NCBI RefSeq assembly: GCF_028869115.1
Contig: NZ_CP079800.1
Coordinates: forward strand, 434,001-498,000
DNA from: Pseudemcibacter aquimaris
GTDB lineage: Bacteria > Pseudomonadota > Alphaproteobacteria > Sphingomonadales > Emcibacteraceae
DNA length: 64,000 nt
Direction of reading: 5' to 3'
In this document: positions 9,301-18,797 of the stretch, one piece after another
How positions within the stretch are numbered: position 1 is the first letter of the stretch
How the letters are laid out: each line of letters starts with the position of its first letter
The notes under the pieces: generated by a model
Databases searched by the model: none
What the model saw: only the letters and a program-made list of their open reading frames with translations
What the model was told of the DNA's origin: nothing
Program-made: the position numbers and the translations under genes

Positions 9301-11811
9301 GTGCTTTCAAATGATAATGATCCAAATGGCGATAATTTATCATTGTATGATGTAAGTGTTGTTGGTGGTCGTGGACAAGTATCAATTTCTGGTGACAAAA
9401 TCAATTTTGATACTGCAGGGGATTTCAACAGCCTTAATTTTGGGCAAAGTATTAATGTAACGGTAAAATATGTGACTATTGATGGATATGGTGGATATGC
9501 AGAAGGCACATTAACTGTAAGGGTAGATGGTCTCAATGATGATGAAGTTATTACTATCAATAATTTCACCGAGACTAGCTCAAACTTGTTTGAGGTGACG
9601 ACTGATGCTGCGGCTACCTATAACAATGTATATTCATATAGTAATACAATTGTACTAGGATGGACTTATTCGGATAATATAATCATGGGTTCCGGTGATG
9701 ACATTGTAATAGGGTATGATGGTGCCGATATTTTGGATGGTGGATTTGGCCAAGATCTGATTAGCTATTTTTATTCTGATGCAGCTGTTAACGTAAATCT
9801 GACTACGGGCACAGGAAGTGGTGGTACGGCTGCTGGGGATCGTTTATCTAATTTTGAGGGGCTCGAAGGTGGTGATTATAACGATACCTTAACAGGGGAT
9901 GAGAATGATAACTGGTTCTTTGGTGGTCTTGGTTCAGATAAAATTTATGGCTTAGGTGGCAATGATAGGGTCGAGGGCGGCGTAGGTCGTGATACGCTAG
10001 ATGGCGGTGATGGTATTGATCTTTTAAGTTATTATTATTCTGCGTCAGGTGTAACTATTAATCTTTCAACAGGTGGTGTTAGTGGTGGCGATGCAGAAGG
10101 CGACATAATATCAAATTTCGAAGATGTTAATGGATCTCAATTTGCCGATACATTAACTGGCGATGATAACGATAATTATTTTATCGGAAATGAAGGAAAA
10201 GATACGCTTTCCGGGTTAGGGGGAAGTGATAAATTTATCATTTATGAAACTGATGGTTCCGTGGAAGACATCATTGATGGTGGTGCTGGGTTTGACGGGC
10301 TATTCTTTTATGGAAATAGTGATACTTTTAAAATTGATTTATCAACACTTGATGTTTCTAATATTGAATTTATCAGTACCTATCCAAGTTTAGAGGCAGA
10401 AGAACTTACTTTCTCGGCACAAGATGTCATAAATATGACAGATGAATATAACGAGCTAATGATATTTGCGGGCCATAATGACAGTTTTAGAACAGGTGAT
10501 GAATGGACATATGTTACCGAAGGTGATGATGGGCAGTATACATATCAAGTTTATCAAAGCGGTGGTGCAACAATTTATGTTTATAACACAATTGGTGAAG
10601 AAAATTCATTTTTGGGTTTAAATAGTTCATTTGTTGAAGTGGTAAATAATTTATGGGTGCAAGAAGGTACAGATGAGAGTACCTTAGACTTATCTGACAC
10701 TTCAGAAGATCTTACTATTATAGCTAATGAGCTAACCAATGGACAAGCTACTATATATACGGGATCAGGTGATGATATCGTCTATATAGATGATACATAT
10801 GTTTATAGCAATGGAACCGATTATGCCTATACAGGAGAAGGAAATGATACAATTTATCTGTATTACACTGATTATGTAGATGGTGGAGAAGGAGTTGATA
10901 CTATTGTAGGATTAACTTCTGCTAATTTAGAAGAACCTACTCATGGTAAACTTCTAAATATTGAAAATATTATTGGAACTTCTAGTAAAGACATTTTTAA
11001 GGGGGATTCTAATGCTAATATTATTGATGGCCTAGAAGGTAATGATGTTATTCACAGCTCAGGCGGTGGTGATACATTATATGGTGGCGAAGGGGTTGAT
11101 ACATTAAGATTTGAAAGTTCCGAAAGTGCAGTATTCTTGGACATGTTTAATGAAACTGCAAGTGGAGGGCATGCAGAAAATTTAACTTTTTCTGGATTTG
11201 AAAATATCATCGGTTCTACATATTCTGATACATTAATAGGCAATAACGAGAATAATGAAATTGAGGGTAGTTATGGAAATGACATTATTTATGGTTTAGA
11301 GGGGAATGATATTCTAAACGGACAGTCTGGAGAAGATATAATCTATGGGGGACTGGGGCAAGACAGTATGTATGGAGGCCTAGGAAATGATATTATCTAT
11401 GCAGGTGATGAATTCGATCTGATGTCTGGCGGTGATGGAGACGATATGTTTTATATTGTTACTAATAATGGCGATATTAATGGTGGTTTAGATGAAGATA
11501 CTATTAATCTCGATAATTATGTGAATAGTGAAATAAATCTTGCTGCATTAGAATGTACTAACATTGAAATATTTGAGACAACAGATTCAGATGTGATAGA
11601 GATTACATTGACGGTAGATGATCTATTGGGTATTACAGATGACGATAATATTCTTCAGATTGATGGAAATGTAAATCAAACAGTCACCTCAACTGGTCAA
11701 GGATGGGTGCAGGGTGCTGATCAGGTAATTGATACAGAAACTTATCATACTTATACAGCTAGTGGTGCGACGTTATTGGTTGACACTGATATCATTCAGG
11801 ATATTTCGTGA
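6349..11811 (+). CDS. Giant RTX / cadherin-like (tandem-95) surface protein with a lipobox-like N-terminus
   Basis: About 1,820 residues, very acidic (Asp/Asn/Gly-rich). Order of parts: a basic N-terminus ending in a hydrophobic SILMTVLPLAACGGGG stretch that resembles a lipoprotein signal, then a glycine linker; a short RTX calcium-binding block (GGNDVINTGAGADTIDG, about residues 85-125); seven tandem cadherin-like repeats of about 98 residues, each carrying a variant of DVLANDSD; then a long C-terminal region with further RTX nonapeptides (GGNDRVEGGVGRDTLDGGDG and similar). Such proteins are usually calcium-stabilised adhesins, often exported by type I secretion. An in-frame TTG at 6334 is also open, but GGGGGA at 6336-6341 sits well for the ATG at 6349, so I chose that. 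No T1SS genes are in the window. Adhesion is inference. Confidence 0.85.
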   Translation: MRAPNKDNKLKSKLSKKSSILMTVLPLAACGGGGTAGGGGGGGNNTPAPAPTLPAEFIEDPANVFIARDNRNTTLDQKVATADLTVTGKGGNDVINTGAGADTIDGASGNDLIRSGAGADTVNGGNGNDAIVLIGTTTAGQYDNGDITNAGNGYNLSSLISLDDINDNAVSDVEPGDVINGGPGTDTLFIYGTVDLTGVTISNVTILEVHSVVTLTPEQLAQFITVDGDGNSVINIEVPDGDTYILDLSVIDMSDIGEINIDGDLTVKVSDEDDFGGITEITSTDGSTVKLEVIDGGTDTSIDLDVIADTFDKIDEIILDDQVTLTVTNPATVTDVALGDISGTGTIETDGSSAVDTALDGVTIDPAVNGVPYANDDIDKSGENETILVDVLANDSDIDNDTLSLQSVSVPSGMGSVSIVDGKVQFNPGSDFDDLDDTETRDVTVTYTVTDGSDTDEGTLTITVHGDNDAPTAQNDTGNTFENDSKSFDVLANDSDIENDTLSITAASVDNAGQGSVSIVDGKVLFNPGTDFDDLATGATEDVDISYTVSDGDDTTDGKLTITVTGVNDPSIAVDDTADADENEIILIDALANDIDEENDDLSFFDAYLVDPEGGGSIEIVDNKIKFDPGTDFDYLATGATKEIIINYALSDESEVNLGSVTVTVTGVNDGPNTVDDFDEILNTETTTVDVLANDEDEENDVLVINNVSGPDGKGIASIVDGKIHFDPGSDFDGLAPGEKEDVVLDYVIFDGQKTASGALTITVVGPNEAPETTNDTATAGENETILVDVLANDTDADGHDLSISDVSVDEGKGSVSVVDGKIEFNPGSDFDYLKDGESVDVDITYSADDGIDQTEGTLTITVNGVNDDPITVADEGEVREGNTVYIDVLSNDSDPEGGELTLVSAETDKGIVTVEYGRIKYTAADDTTIGVGETGTATITYVVSGLNGISEGTVTVTINGTNDNPETTNDTDDLFEGSSKLIDVLSNDNDPNGDNLSLYDVSVVGGRGQVSISGDKINFDTAGDFNSLNFGQSINVTVKYVTIDGYGGYAEGTLTVRVDGLNDDEVITINNFTETSSNLFEVTTDAAATYNNVYSYSNTIVLGWTYSDNIIMGSGDDIVIGYDGADILDGGFGQDLISYFYSDAAVNVNLTTGTGSGGTAAGDRLSNFEGLEGGDYNDTLTGDENDNWFFGGLGSDKIYGLGGNDRVEGGVGRDTLDGGDGIDLLSYYYSASGVTINLSTGGVSGGDAEGDIISNFEDVNGSQFADTLTGDDNDNYFIGNEGKDTLSGLGGSDKFIIYETDGSVEDIIDGGAGFDGLFFYGNSDTFKIDLSTLDVSNIEFISTYPSLEAEELTFSAQDVINMTDEYNELMIFAGHNDSFRTGDEWTYVTEGDDGQYTYQVYQSGGATIYVYNTIGEENSFLGLNSSFVEVVNNLWVQEGTDESTLDLSDTSEDLTIIANELTNGQATIYTGSGDDIVYIDDTYVYSNGTDYAYTGEGNDTIYLYYTDYVDGGEGVDTIVGLTSANLEEPTHGKLLNIENIIGTSSKDIFKGDSNANIIDGLEGNDVIHSSGGGDTLYGGEGVDTLRFESSESAVFLDMFNETASGGHAENLTFSGFENIIGSTYSDTLIGNNENNEIEGSYGNDIIYGLEGNDILNGQSGEDIIYGGLGQDSMYGGLGNDIIYAGDEFDLMSGGDGDDMFYIVTNNGDINGGLDEDTINLDNYVNSEINLAALECTNIEIFETTDSDVIEITLTVDDLLGITDDDNILQIDGNVNQTVTSTGQGWVQGADQVIDTETYHTYTASGATLLVDTDIIQDIS
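7456..9540 (+). repeat. Seven tandem cadherin-like repeats in the RTX protein
   Basis: Repeat starts lie near 7462, 7759, 8056, 8359, 8656, 8956 and 9241, a period of about 285-303 bases. Each unit begins with a proline/Asx-rich turn, carries DVLANDSD or a close variant, and most end with GxLTITVxGxND. They diverge at the DNA level, so they are old rather than freshly amplified. Confidence 0.8.
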
Positions 11812-11831
11812 TACTGGATTTTTATACAACC

Positions 11832-11867
11832 AAAAAGGCCGGATCATTTGATCCGGCCTTTTGTTTT
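11832..11867. terminator. Bidirectional terminator between the RTX gene and the M28 peptidase gene
   Basis: AAGGCCGGATCA and TGATCCGGCCTT form a near-perfect stem with a very short loop. T runs flank it on both strands, so it can end both convergent genes. Confidence 0.88.
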
Positions 11868-11881
11868 TTATGAATTAATAT

Positions 11882-13264
11882 TTATTCCTCGTATCCACCG
11901 AAGTTGCCCATTGGCCCGGGGAAAACGACGGGAGTTTCTGCGCCGTCTTTCGCAACTGCGACGACACCGAAGTAGTAATTATCAACCACTAAGTTTTCGA
12001 ATGTGTATGTTTCGACGTCACCGACAAATTTGCTGTGGGTCCATTGATTGGCATCTGTAAGGCGCCAGTAAACTTTGTATCCGGCCAGATTTTCTGCTTC
12101 TTTACCGGTTGGACGTTTCCAGCTGATGACGGCGCTGGCACGGACCGCGCCTTTTAATTCCACTTCTGCTGGGAATGGTGGTGCCGCAGCCATTTCAGCG
12201 AGCGAAACGATATTAAGTGCCGTCAGTTTTCTGGCATAATCGAAATCAACACCTTCTATCACATCGCCATATTCACGGCCATCTTCGACGCGGATGTCCT
12301 GATGCTGACGGTCATAATGTTCGTTAGTTTCCATGATACGCACACCAGGAATACCTACCGCGTTAAACGGGCGGTGGTGACCACCACGGCCAAAACGATC
12401 AAGGCGGTAAACCATCATCACATCAAGATTCGGGATATATTTATCGGCTTGTCTGTCGATAAACCTAGCAATGTTTCTGGATGGGCTGTCAACCTCACCG
12501 CCGCTGAAACGGCGGATGCGGGCCTCTTCCGGTGTTTCAACGTCACGTGTGCCTTCTGAAAAAACACGGGCCGTTGTATTGTTGGTTACACCATTAATGC
12601 CGGTAATATTGCCGATCATGTCATTATTCAGCACTGCTTTCACACGCCAATTGTTATCAAGTGCGTGCTGAGCGACAATCTGCCCCCCGAATAGGCCCTG
12701 TTCTTCGCCAGATAAACCCATATAGATAATAGATCCCGCAAATTTATGTTTGCTTAAAACACGTGCTGCTTCGATCGCACCCGCCATGCCGGATGCATTA
12801 TCATTGGCACCGGGGCTGTCATCAATACCATTTAACGGATCAGATACACGGCTATCAATATCACCGGACATGGCCACATAACGGTTCGGATCGCTTTCAC
12901 CACGCTGTATGGCAACAACGCTGACGATTTCGGTTGGTTCAGGAATGCGGTTACCGGTAACCGTATCGCTAACATACATAACTTCAAGACATCCACCACA
13001 ATCAGCACTGATTTTTTCAAATTCAGAAAATATCCAACGGCGTGCGGCACCAATGCCACGCGTTTCTGATTTTGTATCTGATAACGAGTGACGGGTTCCA
13101 AAACTTACCAGTTTTCTAATATCTGCTTCGATGCGTTCTGCTGATACATCCTTGACCAGTTCATGCAGTAGCGGTAATTCCTGTGGCGGTACATCCGCGG
13201 CTTGTGCTGTGGTAAATGCCATCGCAAACGCGGTTGATGCTATCGCCATTTTTTTTAACGGCAT
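11882..13264 (-). CDS. Secreted M28-family zinc peptidase with C-terminal fibronectin type III domain
   Basis: A 460-residue exported protein: signal peptide MPLKKMAIASTAFAMAFTTA ending at an AQA-AD site. The M28 di-zinc aminopeptidase core is shown by SGDIDSR, DDSPGANDNASG (metal-bridging Asp), GLSGEEQGLFGG (catalytic Glu pair) and NNDMIGN. Residues from about 370 to the end form a fibronectin type III-like domain (AVISWKRP, GYKVYWRL, YYFGVVAVAKDG). It probably hydrolyses peptides in the periplasm or outside the cell; the substrate is unknown. The gene stands alone, convergent with the RTX gene and divergent from the serine hydrolase. Confidence 0.9.
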   Translation of the reverse strand: MPLKKMAIASTAFAMAFTTAQAADVPPQELPLLHELVKDVSAERIEADIRKLVSFGTRHSLSDTKSETRGIGAARRWIFSEFEKISADCGGCLEVMYVSDTVTGNRIPEPTEIVSVVAIQRGESDPNRYVAMSGDIDSRVSDPLNGIDDSPGANDNASGMAGAIEAARVLSKHKFAGSIIYMGLSGEEQGLFGGQIVAQHALDNNWRVKAVLNNDMIGNITGINGVTNNTTARVFSEGTRDVETPEEARIRRFSGGEVDSPSRNIARFIDRQADKYIPNLDVMMVYRLDRFGRGGHHRPFNAVGIPGVRIMETNEHYDRQHQDIRVEDGREYGDVIEGVDFDYARKLTALNIVSLAEMAAAPPFPAEVELKGAVRASAVISWKRPTGKEAENLAGYKVYWRLTDANQWTHSKFVGDVETYTFENLVVDNYYFGVVAVAKDGAETPVVFPGPMGNFGGYEE

Positions 13265-13392
13265 CTTATCCTCCCTTAATTTTTATGATTACCCCTATAA
13301 AACCGTATCCTTGGGGGCCCGTCAACAGACATTTATTGCATTGCGGCTTGCGGCGTACTAAAAATAGTAAAATAAAAATATAGGGACGGAAC

Positions 13393-14502
13393 ATGAAAAA
13401 ATATTTATTGGTGATGTTGGGTATCATTTTATTACCCGTAGTATCGTTTGCAAACGACAAAGAACTGGATGCAACATTAACGCCCATGATTGAAAACATG
13501 ATGGCTGAAAGCAATATTCAGGGCTTTGTATTTTCTGTGGTCACAAAAGACGGGCCAATTTTAAAGAAAACAATGGGTATTAAAAATATGTATACCCGTG
13601 AACCAGAAACAAATGAATCTTTGTTCCACATGGCTTCTGTCACCAAAACATTCGTCGGTACTGCTCTTATGCAGTTACATGATGCGGGCAAGCTTGATAT
13701 TGATCAGCCTGTTGTTGATGTGGTTCCCTATTTTGTATTGGTGGATAACCGTTATAAAGACCTGACCATTCGCCAATTCGCGTCCCATATTTCCGGTATG
13801 CCGGATTTTGACAGTAACCCGTGGCATAACCCACAATATGATGAAGGGGCGCTGGAAAGATTTACCCGTAATTTTATTTCACATAAATTTCTGACCTACC
13901 CACCGGAAACCGAATATCAATATTGCAATACCGGATATGAACTCTTGGGTGATGTAATCGCAAAAGCATCAGGCATGAGTTTCGAAGATTATGTGCGTGA
14001 AAATATTCTGATTCCGGCAGGTATGATGAATAGTACGTTACTAATTCAGGAAGCGGATATGACAAAGCTTAATAGCCTTCATCAAAAAAGGGATGATAAA
14101 TGGCGCGTCGCAGATGTATTTCCATATAACCGAATGCATGGGCCAAGTTCGACACTGATTTCCAATATTGATGACATGGCCCGCTGGGTGCAGTTAAACT
14201 TGAATGGCGGTATGATTGAAGGCAACCAAATTTTAAAGAAAGAAACATTGGATCATATGTGGGCGCCAACGGTCGCATCAAACGGGAAAACATTTGACCG
14301 CGTTGGTGTAAGCTGGCAGCGTCGCAAGCAGGGCGATTATCAAACGATTTTCCATGGTGGTAGCGATGGATTTAGATCATATGTTGTGATGATACCGGAA
14401 CTTGACATCGGGTTCGTGTGGATGTCCAATACATCTGGCCAGCCGTATCATGATTTTTCACAAAAACTTGCTGATAAACTAATTGAATACAGGACGAAAT
14501 AA
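13393..14502 (+). CDS. Exported serine hydrolase, beta-lactamase class C / PBP4*-like family
   Basis: A 369-residue protein with signal peptide MKKYLLVMLGIILLPVVSFA. The class C beta-lactamase-like fold is indicated by the nucleophile motif SVTKT (SxxK) near residue 80, the tyrosine motif YCN in YQYCNTGYELLG near residue 176, and the HGGSDGFRS segment replacing KTG near residue 320. Members include D-aminopeptidases, esterases and PBP-like peptidases, so true beta-lactamase activity is unlikely but not excluded. Its stop codon directly abuts the ATG of the following cupin gene, so the two are almost certainly co-transcribed. Confidence 0.88.
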   Translation: MKKYLLVMLGIILLPVVSFANDKELDATLTPMIENMMAESNIQGFVFSVVTKDGPILKKTMGIKNMYTREPETNESLFHMASVTKTFVGTALMQLHDAGKLDIDQPVVDVVPYFVLVDNRYKDLTIRQFASHISGMPDFDSNPWHNPQYDEGALERFTRNFISHKFLTYPPETEYQYCNTGYELLGDVIAKASGMSFEDYVRENILIPAGMMNSTLLIQEADMTKLNSLHQKRDDKWRVADVFPYNRMHGPSSTLISNIDDMARWVQLNLNGGMIEGNQILKKETLDHMWAPTVASNGKTFDRVGVSWQRRKQGDYQTIFHGGSDGFRSYVVMIPELDIGFVWMSNTSGQPYHDFSQKLADKLIEYRTK

Positions 14503-15108
14503 ATGACAACAGTCGCAGAACAAAGAAACGCAGACATTGATGCCTTACTGAATAAAGCAAGATCACTTGCTGAACCATCAGCGGTCAGCCGTGAAAACTT
14601 GGAAGACATTAAAAATGATCTGATCGCCATTGCGGATAAATCCGAATATTGGGCGGAAGATCAATTTCCCGCCCCAACGGATGGCAAAGTTCATACAAGG
14701 TATCTTTTAAGTCAGGACGATGACGATAGTTATGCGCTATATTTGAATGTGATGCATACGGGTAAAAAGGCACCACCCCATAACCATACCACGTGGGCCT
14801 GCATTGCAGCGGTTGAGGGGGAAGAGTATAATTATCTTTATGATACAGTGGATGATGGGCCACTATTACCGGGTGATCGGGAAATTACACTTTCTGAAAC
14901 AATCGTCGTGAAGCCGGGGCAGGGCGTTGCCTTACTGCCGGATGATATTCATTCGATCGCCATTAATGATGGGGAAAGTACAAGACACCTTCATTTTTAT
15001 GGCCGTGGTTTAGAAACACTTGATAAAAGGCTTATGTGGGATAAGGAATTAAAATCCTGCAAATATTTTGTCATGGACGTTAAAACCACCCGGGATAAAG
15101 CCAAATAA
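14503..15108 (+). CDS. Cysteine dioxygenase-like cupin protein
   Basis: A 201-residue single-domain cupin. The iron-binding motif is read as APPHNHTTWACIAAVEGEEYN (two histidines plus a downstream Glu), with a third candidate histidine in LPDDIHSIAI. The spacing and HNH-W arrangement resemble type I cysteine dioxygenase and related thiol dioxygenases, which oxidise cysteine or other thiols to sulfinates. The substrate cannot be assigned from sequence. It directly follows the serine hydrolase gene (stop and start adjacent) and precedes the DUF899 gene by 37 bases. A 17-base tandem duplication covers its stop codon. Confidence 0.72.
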   Translation: MTTVAEQRNADIDALLNKARSLAEPSAVSRENLEDIKNDLIAIADKSEYWAEDQFPAPTDGKVHTRYLLSQDDDDSYALYLNVMHTGKKAPPHNHTTWACIAAVEGEEYNYLYDTVDDGPLLPGDREITLSETIVVKPGQGVALLPDDIHSIAINDGESTRHLHFYGRGLETLDKRLMWDKELKSCKYFVMDVKTTRDKAK

Positions 15109-15125
15109 AGGATAAAGCCAAATAA
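15093..15125 (+). repeat. 17-base tandem duplication over the cupin stop codon
   Basis: GGATAAAGCCAAATAA occurs at 15093-15108 and again at 15110-15125. The first copy ends in the TAA stop of the cupin gene and the second is non-coding, so it lengthens the gap to the DUF899 ribosome site. Confidence 0.9.
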
Positions 15126-15145
15126 TTTAAATTCAGGAGAGCATA

Positions 15146-15844
15146 ATGGGTATTTCGCGTAACATCGTTTCAAAAGAGGAATGGCAAGAAGCGCGGAAAG
15201 CCTTCCTGAAAAAAGAAAAAGCGCATTTAAAAGCGGCGGATGCCCTAAGCGCAGAACGCCGCGCGCTTCCGTGGGTGGAAATCACGGAAAATTATCAATT
15301 TGATGGGCCTGATGGAAAAGTCGGTCTGGCTGAACTCTTTAAAGATCATAATCAACTTATCATTCAGCATTTCATGTATGGACCAGAGTGGGAAGCAGGT
15401 TGTCCGGGCTGTTCATTAATGGCGGATAGCCATCAAGGCGTCCATACCCATCTTGAACAGGCGGGTGTGCGGCTTGTGGTGATATCCAATGGGCCACTTG
15501 ATAAATTGGATGCTTATAAAAAACGTATGGGATGGGGTTTTGAATGGTATTCCTCACTTGGGTCACCATTTAATTACGACTTTGATGTTTCATTTACCGC
15601 TGAACAAATTGAACAGGGTGATGGGCAATATAATTATGCCCCTAAGCAAGGGGATATGACGGAACTGCATGGGGTAAGTTGTTTTTATAAGGATGATGAT
15701 GGCAAGATTTATCATACTTATTCCACCTATTCCCGTGGCGTGGACACATTGATGGGCGTTTATCAATATATTGATCTTACACCGCTCGGCCGTCAGGAAG
15801 ATGGCCCCATGTCATGGCTAAAACGTCATGATGAATATGTATGA
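15146..15844 (+). CDS. DUF899-family thioredoxin-like protein
   Basis: A 232-residue protein matching the DUF899 family. Recognisable blocks are the N-terminal ARKAFLKKEKAHLKA helix, LPWVEITENYQF, the redox-like loop GCPGCSLMAD, RLVVISNGPLDKLDAYKKRMGW and the C-terminal YHTYSTYSRGVD. The fold is thought to be thioredoxin-like; the CPGC pair could be a redox site, but biochemical function is not established for the family. No signal peptide is seen. The start follows an AGGAGA ribosome site. It closes the serine hydrolase-cupin-DUF899 unit and is followed by a terminator. Confidence 0.85.
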   Translation: MGISRNIVSKEEWQEARKAFLKKEKAHLKAADALSAERRALPWVEITENYQFDGPDGKVGLAELFKDHNQLIIQHFMYGPEWEAGCPGCSLMADSHQGVHTHLEQAGVRLVVISNGPLDKLDAYKKRMGWGFEWYSSLGSPFNYDFDVSFTAEQIEQGDGQYNYAPKQGDMTELHGVSCFYKDDDGKIYHTYSTYSRGVDTLMGVYQYIDLTPLGRQEDGPMSWLKRHDEYV

Positions 15845-15848
15845 TTAA

Positions 15849-15884
15849 AAAAGGCCGGATCAGATGACCCGGCCTTTTCTTTTT
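15849..15884. terminator. Bidirectional terminator between the DUF899 gene and gcvPB
   Basis: AAAAGGCCGG and CCGGCCTTTT form the stem around a 10-base centre, with a T run after it on the plus strand and A/T-rich DNA on the other side. It closely resembles the stem at 11832-11867. Confidence 0.85.
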
Positions 15885-17431
15885 TATTCTTGCTCTTCTT
15901 TCGTCCAGCGTAACTTTGGCTTTCTAGCAGCGCCTGTTTCATCAAGACGTCTAAGCGGCGCATTATATGGTGCGCCAGTAAAGCGTTCTGTTTCGCCTGC
16001 TTTTGCCTTTTCACAAAGGAAACGCATCATACCGATGAATTGATCAACGGCTTGTTTGCTTTCGGTTTCCGTCGGTTCAATCAGCATTGCGCCATGGACC
16101 ACAAGTGGGAAATACATGGTCATTGGGTGATAGCCTTCGTCGATCATGGCTTTCGCGAAATCAAGTGTGCTAACGCCCGTATCTTTTAAGAAGCGATCGT
16201 CAAACAATGCTTCATGCATGCATGGCCCTTCAAATGGGGCGCTCATGATGTCTTTAAGGCTCGCAAGTACATAGTTAGCGTTTAGAACACTATCTTCTGC
16301 GACGCGTGCAAGACCGTCAGAACCGTGTGACATCATATATGATAGCGCACGAATGAACATTCCCATTTGACCGTGGAATGCGGTCATACGGCCAAAGCTG
16401 TTACCTGTATCATCATGTTCTTTGATGCTGAACTCTTCATCGCCGGCAACCACATATGGAATTGGTGCATATGGGGCAAGAGCTTCGGAAAGCACAACAG
16501 GGCCCGCACCCGGACCACCACCACCATGTGGCGTTGAGAATGTTTTATGCAAGTTAATGTGCATGGCATCAACACCAAGATCACCTGGGCGAACCTTACC
16601 AACAATGGCGTTAAAGTTCGCGCCATCACAGTAGAAATACCCACCAACTGCGTGAACAGCATCGGCAATTTCAATGATTTCGCGTTCAAAAAGACCACAT
16701 GTATTCGGGTTTGTGACCATTATCGCCGCAACATCAGGGCCAAGCGCTTCTTTCATTGCGTCAAGATCAACGCGGCCATCTTCTGTTGCTGGGATTGGTT
16801 TTACTTTATAACCACAAAGTGCCGCTGTCGCCGGGTTGGTGCCGTGGGCACTTTCCGGTGCAAGCACCACTGATCTTGCGTCGCCCTTTGCTTCAAGCGC
16901 CGCACGAATTGCCATCAGGCCGCATAATTCACCATGGGCACCTGCTTTTGGTGACATGGCAACGGCTGGCATACCAGTTAAAGTTTTAAGCCAATGGGCC
17001 AGTGTATCGATTAGATCCAACGCACCTTGAACTGTGCTTTGCGGCTGAAGCGGGTGAATATCACCAAGACCAGGCAAGCGCGCCATTTTTTCATTCAGGC
17101 GCGGGTTATGTTTCATAGTACATGAACCAAGCGGATATAACCCAAGGTCAATGGCATAGTTCTTACGGCTAAGACGTGTGTAATGACGCATGGATTCTGG
17201 CTCTGAAAGACCAGCAAGACCGATTTCATTATCACGTGTTACACCACCAAGACAGTCATCGAAATCTTCCACGTCCGGAAGATCAACACCTGTTCTTTGC
17301 GTGTCACCGATTTCGTAAATCAAACCCTCAACCTGTGATAAACCACGATTTCCGGTATAAGTTTCGAACTTAGTTGACTGTGTTTCGGTAATTTCCTCAA
17401 CACCAGTCGGGCGTCCCTGATTATTAAGCAT
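15884..17431 (-). CDS. gcvPB: Glycine dehydrogenase (decarboxylating) subunit 2
   Basis: A 515-residue C-terminal half of the split P-protein of the glycine cleavage system, which decarboxylates glycine and passes the aminomethyl group to lipoyl-GcvH. The PLP-binding lysine lies in [20 protein letters not shown]. Other family blocks are [31 protein letters not shown] and [11 protein letters not shown]. Its start overlaps the gcvPA stop by 8 bases, so the two subunits are translationally coupled. It is the last gene of the gcvT-H-PA-PB unit and sits under the glycine riboswitch. Confidence 0.96.
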   Translation of the reverse strand: MLNNQGRPTGVEEITETQSTKFETYTGNRGLSQVEGLIYEIGDTQRTGVDLPDVEDFDDCLGGVTRDNEIGLAGLSEPESMRHYTRLSRKNYAIDLGLYPLGSCTMKHNPRLNEKMARLPGLGDIHPLQPQSTVQGALDLIDTLAHWLKTLTGMPAVAMSPKAGAHGELCGLMAIRAALEAKGDARSVVLAPESAHGTNPATAALCGYKVKPIPATEDGRVDLDAMKEALGPDVAAIMVTNPNTCGLFEREIIEIADAVHAVGGYFYCDGANFNAIVGKVRPGDLGVDAMHINLHKTFSTPHGGGGPGAGPVVLSEALAPYAPIPYVVAGDEEFSIKEHDDTGNSFGRMTAFHGQMGMFIRALSYMMSHGSDGLARVAEDSVLNANYVLASLKDIMSAPFEGPCMHEALFDDRFLKDTGVSTLDFAKAMIDEGYHPMTMYFPLVVHGAMLIEPTETESKQAVDQFIGMMRFLCEKAKAGETERFTGAPYNAPLRRLDETGAARKPKLRWTKEEQE

Positions 17432-18773
17432 TTAGCACCTCCTTAAGTTCGGCAACCAGAATATCAATGTCATCTTCCGATGTGGTTTCTGTCACTGCGA
17501 TCAGAAGATCATTTTTCAGTTCTTCATTATCAGGATAAAGCCTTGAAACCGGAAGGCCGGCAATAACGTCATGTTCAACAAGTGCTTCAACAACCTCTGC
17601 TGCGTCTTTATTTAAACGAACAGTAAATTCGTTAAAGAATGTCTTGTTCAGTACTTCAACACCGTCAACGTTAGCCAACTTGTTTTTAAGTTTCACTGCG
17701 CCAGCATGATTGATTTTCGCAAGTTTGCGGTAACCCGCTTCACCAAGAAGCGTCATGTGAATGGTAAAGGCCAGTGTACAAAGACCAGCATTGGTACAAA
17801 TGTTACTGGTCGCTTTTTCACGGCGGATATGTTGTTCACGTGTTGAAAGCGTTAACACAAACCCGCGCTTGCCATCCGCATCAATTGTTTCACCACATAG
17901 GCGACCCGGCATTTGGCGAACATATTTTTGGCGTGTTGCAAAAAGCCCCACATATGGGCCACCAAAGTTTAAACCGTTACCGATTGATTGTCCTTCACCG
18001 ACAACGATATCCGCACCCATGGAGCCGGGTGATTTAATCGCGCCAAGAGATACAACCTCTGTTGTTACAACAACAAGAAGCACTTTTCTTTCATGAAGTG
18101 CATCTGCAAGATCCGTGAAATCATTGACGTTACCGAAAAAGTCAGGGTTTTGAACGATCACACAGCTGGTATTTTCATCAACCTGATCAAGAAGGTTTTC
18201 TGATTTATTCACTGTCGGGTCATTTACCACGACCACATCATCGGTATATTTTGTCGCGCTTCTAACAACATCAATATACTGCGGATGTAGATTACCACTG
18301 ACAACAACGCGTTTCTTTCTTGTGATGCGTCTTGCCATAAGGGCTGCTTCACCACATGCGGTCGAGCCATCATACATTGATGCATTGGCAACATCCATTC
18401 CGGTGATTTGTGCTACCTGCGTTTGAAATTCATAAAGGGTTTGAAGGGTTCCTTGTGAAATTTCCGGCTGGTATGGCGTATAGGCCGTTAGAAATTCGCC
18501 GCGCTGTAGCTGATAGTCCACTGATGATGGTACGTGGTGGCGATATGCACCCGCGCCCACGAAAAACGGAACAGAACCGGCAGCAACATTTTTTGCAGCA
18601 AACGCTTCAAAATTTTGCTCAACTTCCATTTCTGTCATATGTGTCGGTAGATCAACCAGTCCTTTAAGAAGAGCGCCGTTTGACACATCAACGAACAGGT
18701 CGTTAACGTTGTCTACACCGATTTTTCCAAGCATTTCTGCACGGTCATCGGCTGATAATGGTAAATAACGCAT
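17424..18773 (-). CDS. gcvPA: Glycine dehydrogenase (decarboxylating) subunit 1
   Basis: A 449-residue N-terminal half of the two-subunit P-protein. It starts [20 protein letters not shown] and carries [30 protein letters not shown] and [19 protein letters not shown], all standard for the subunit. It pairs with GcvPB to form the PLP enzyme of glycine cleavage. It lies 24 bases after gcvH on the same transcript. The split P-protein contrasts with the single-chain form of enteric bacteria. Confidence 0.96.
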   Translation of the reverse strand: MRYLPLSADDRAEMLGKIGVDNVNDLFVDVSNGALLKGLVDLPTHMTEMEVEQNFEAFAAKNVAAGSVPFFVGAGAYRHHVPSSVDYQLQRGEFLTAYTPYQPEISQGTLQTLYEFQTQVAQITGMDVANASMYDGSTACGEAALMARRITRKKRVVVSGNLHPQYIDVVRSATKYTDDVVVVNDPTVNKSENLLDQVDENTSCVIVQNPDFFGNVNDFTDLADALHERKVLLVVVTTEVVSLGAIKSPGSMGADIVVGEGQSIGNGLNFGGPYVGLFATRQKYVRQMPGRLCGETIDADGKRGFVLTLSTREQHIRREKATSNICTNAGLCTLAFTIHMTLLGEAGYRKLAKINHAGAVKLKNKLANVDGVEVLNKTFFNEFTVRLNKDAAEVVEALVEHDVIAGLPVSRLYPDNEELKNDLLIAVTETTSEDDIDILVAELKEVLNA

Positions 18774-18797
18774 GAGGTTAAACCTTACTTTAAAATT

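Noticed and set aside
7456-9540. CRISPR-like array in the regularly spaced repeats
   Set aside because: The period is about 300 bases and the repeats are coding and diverged; no short direct repeats with unique spacers exist here or elsewhere in the window.
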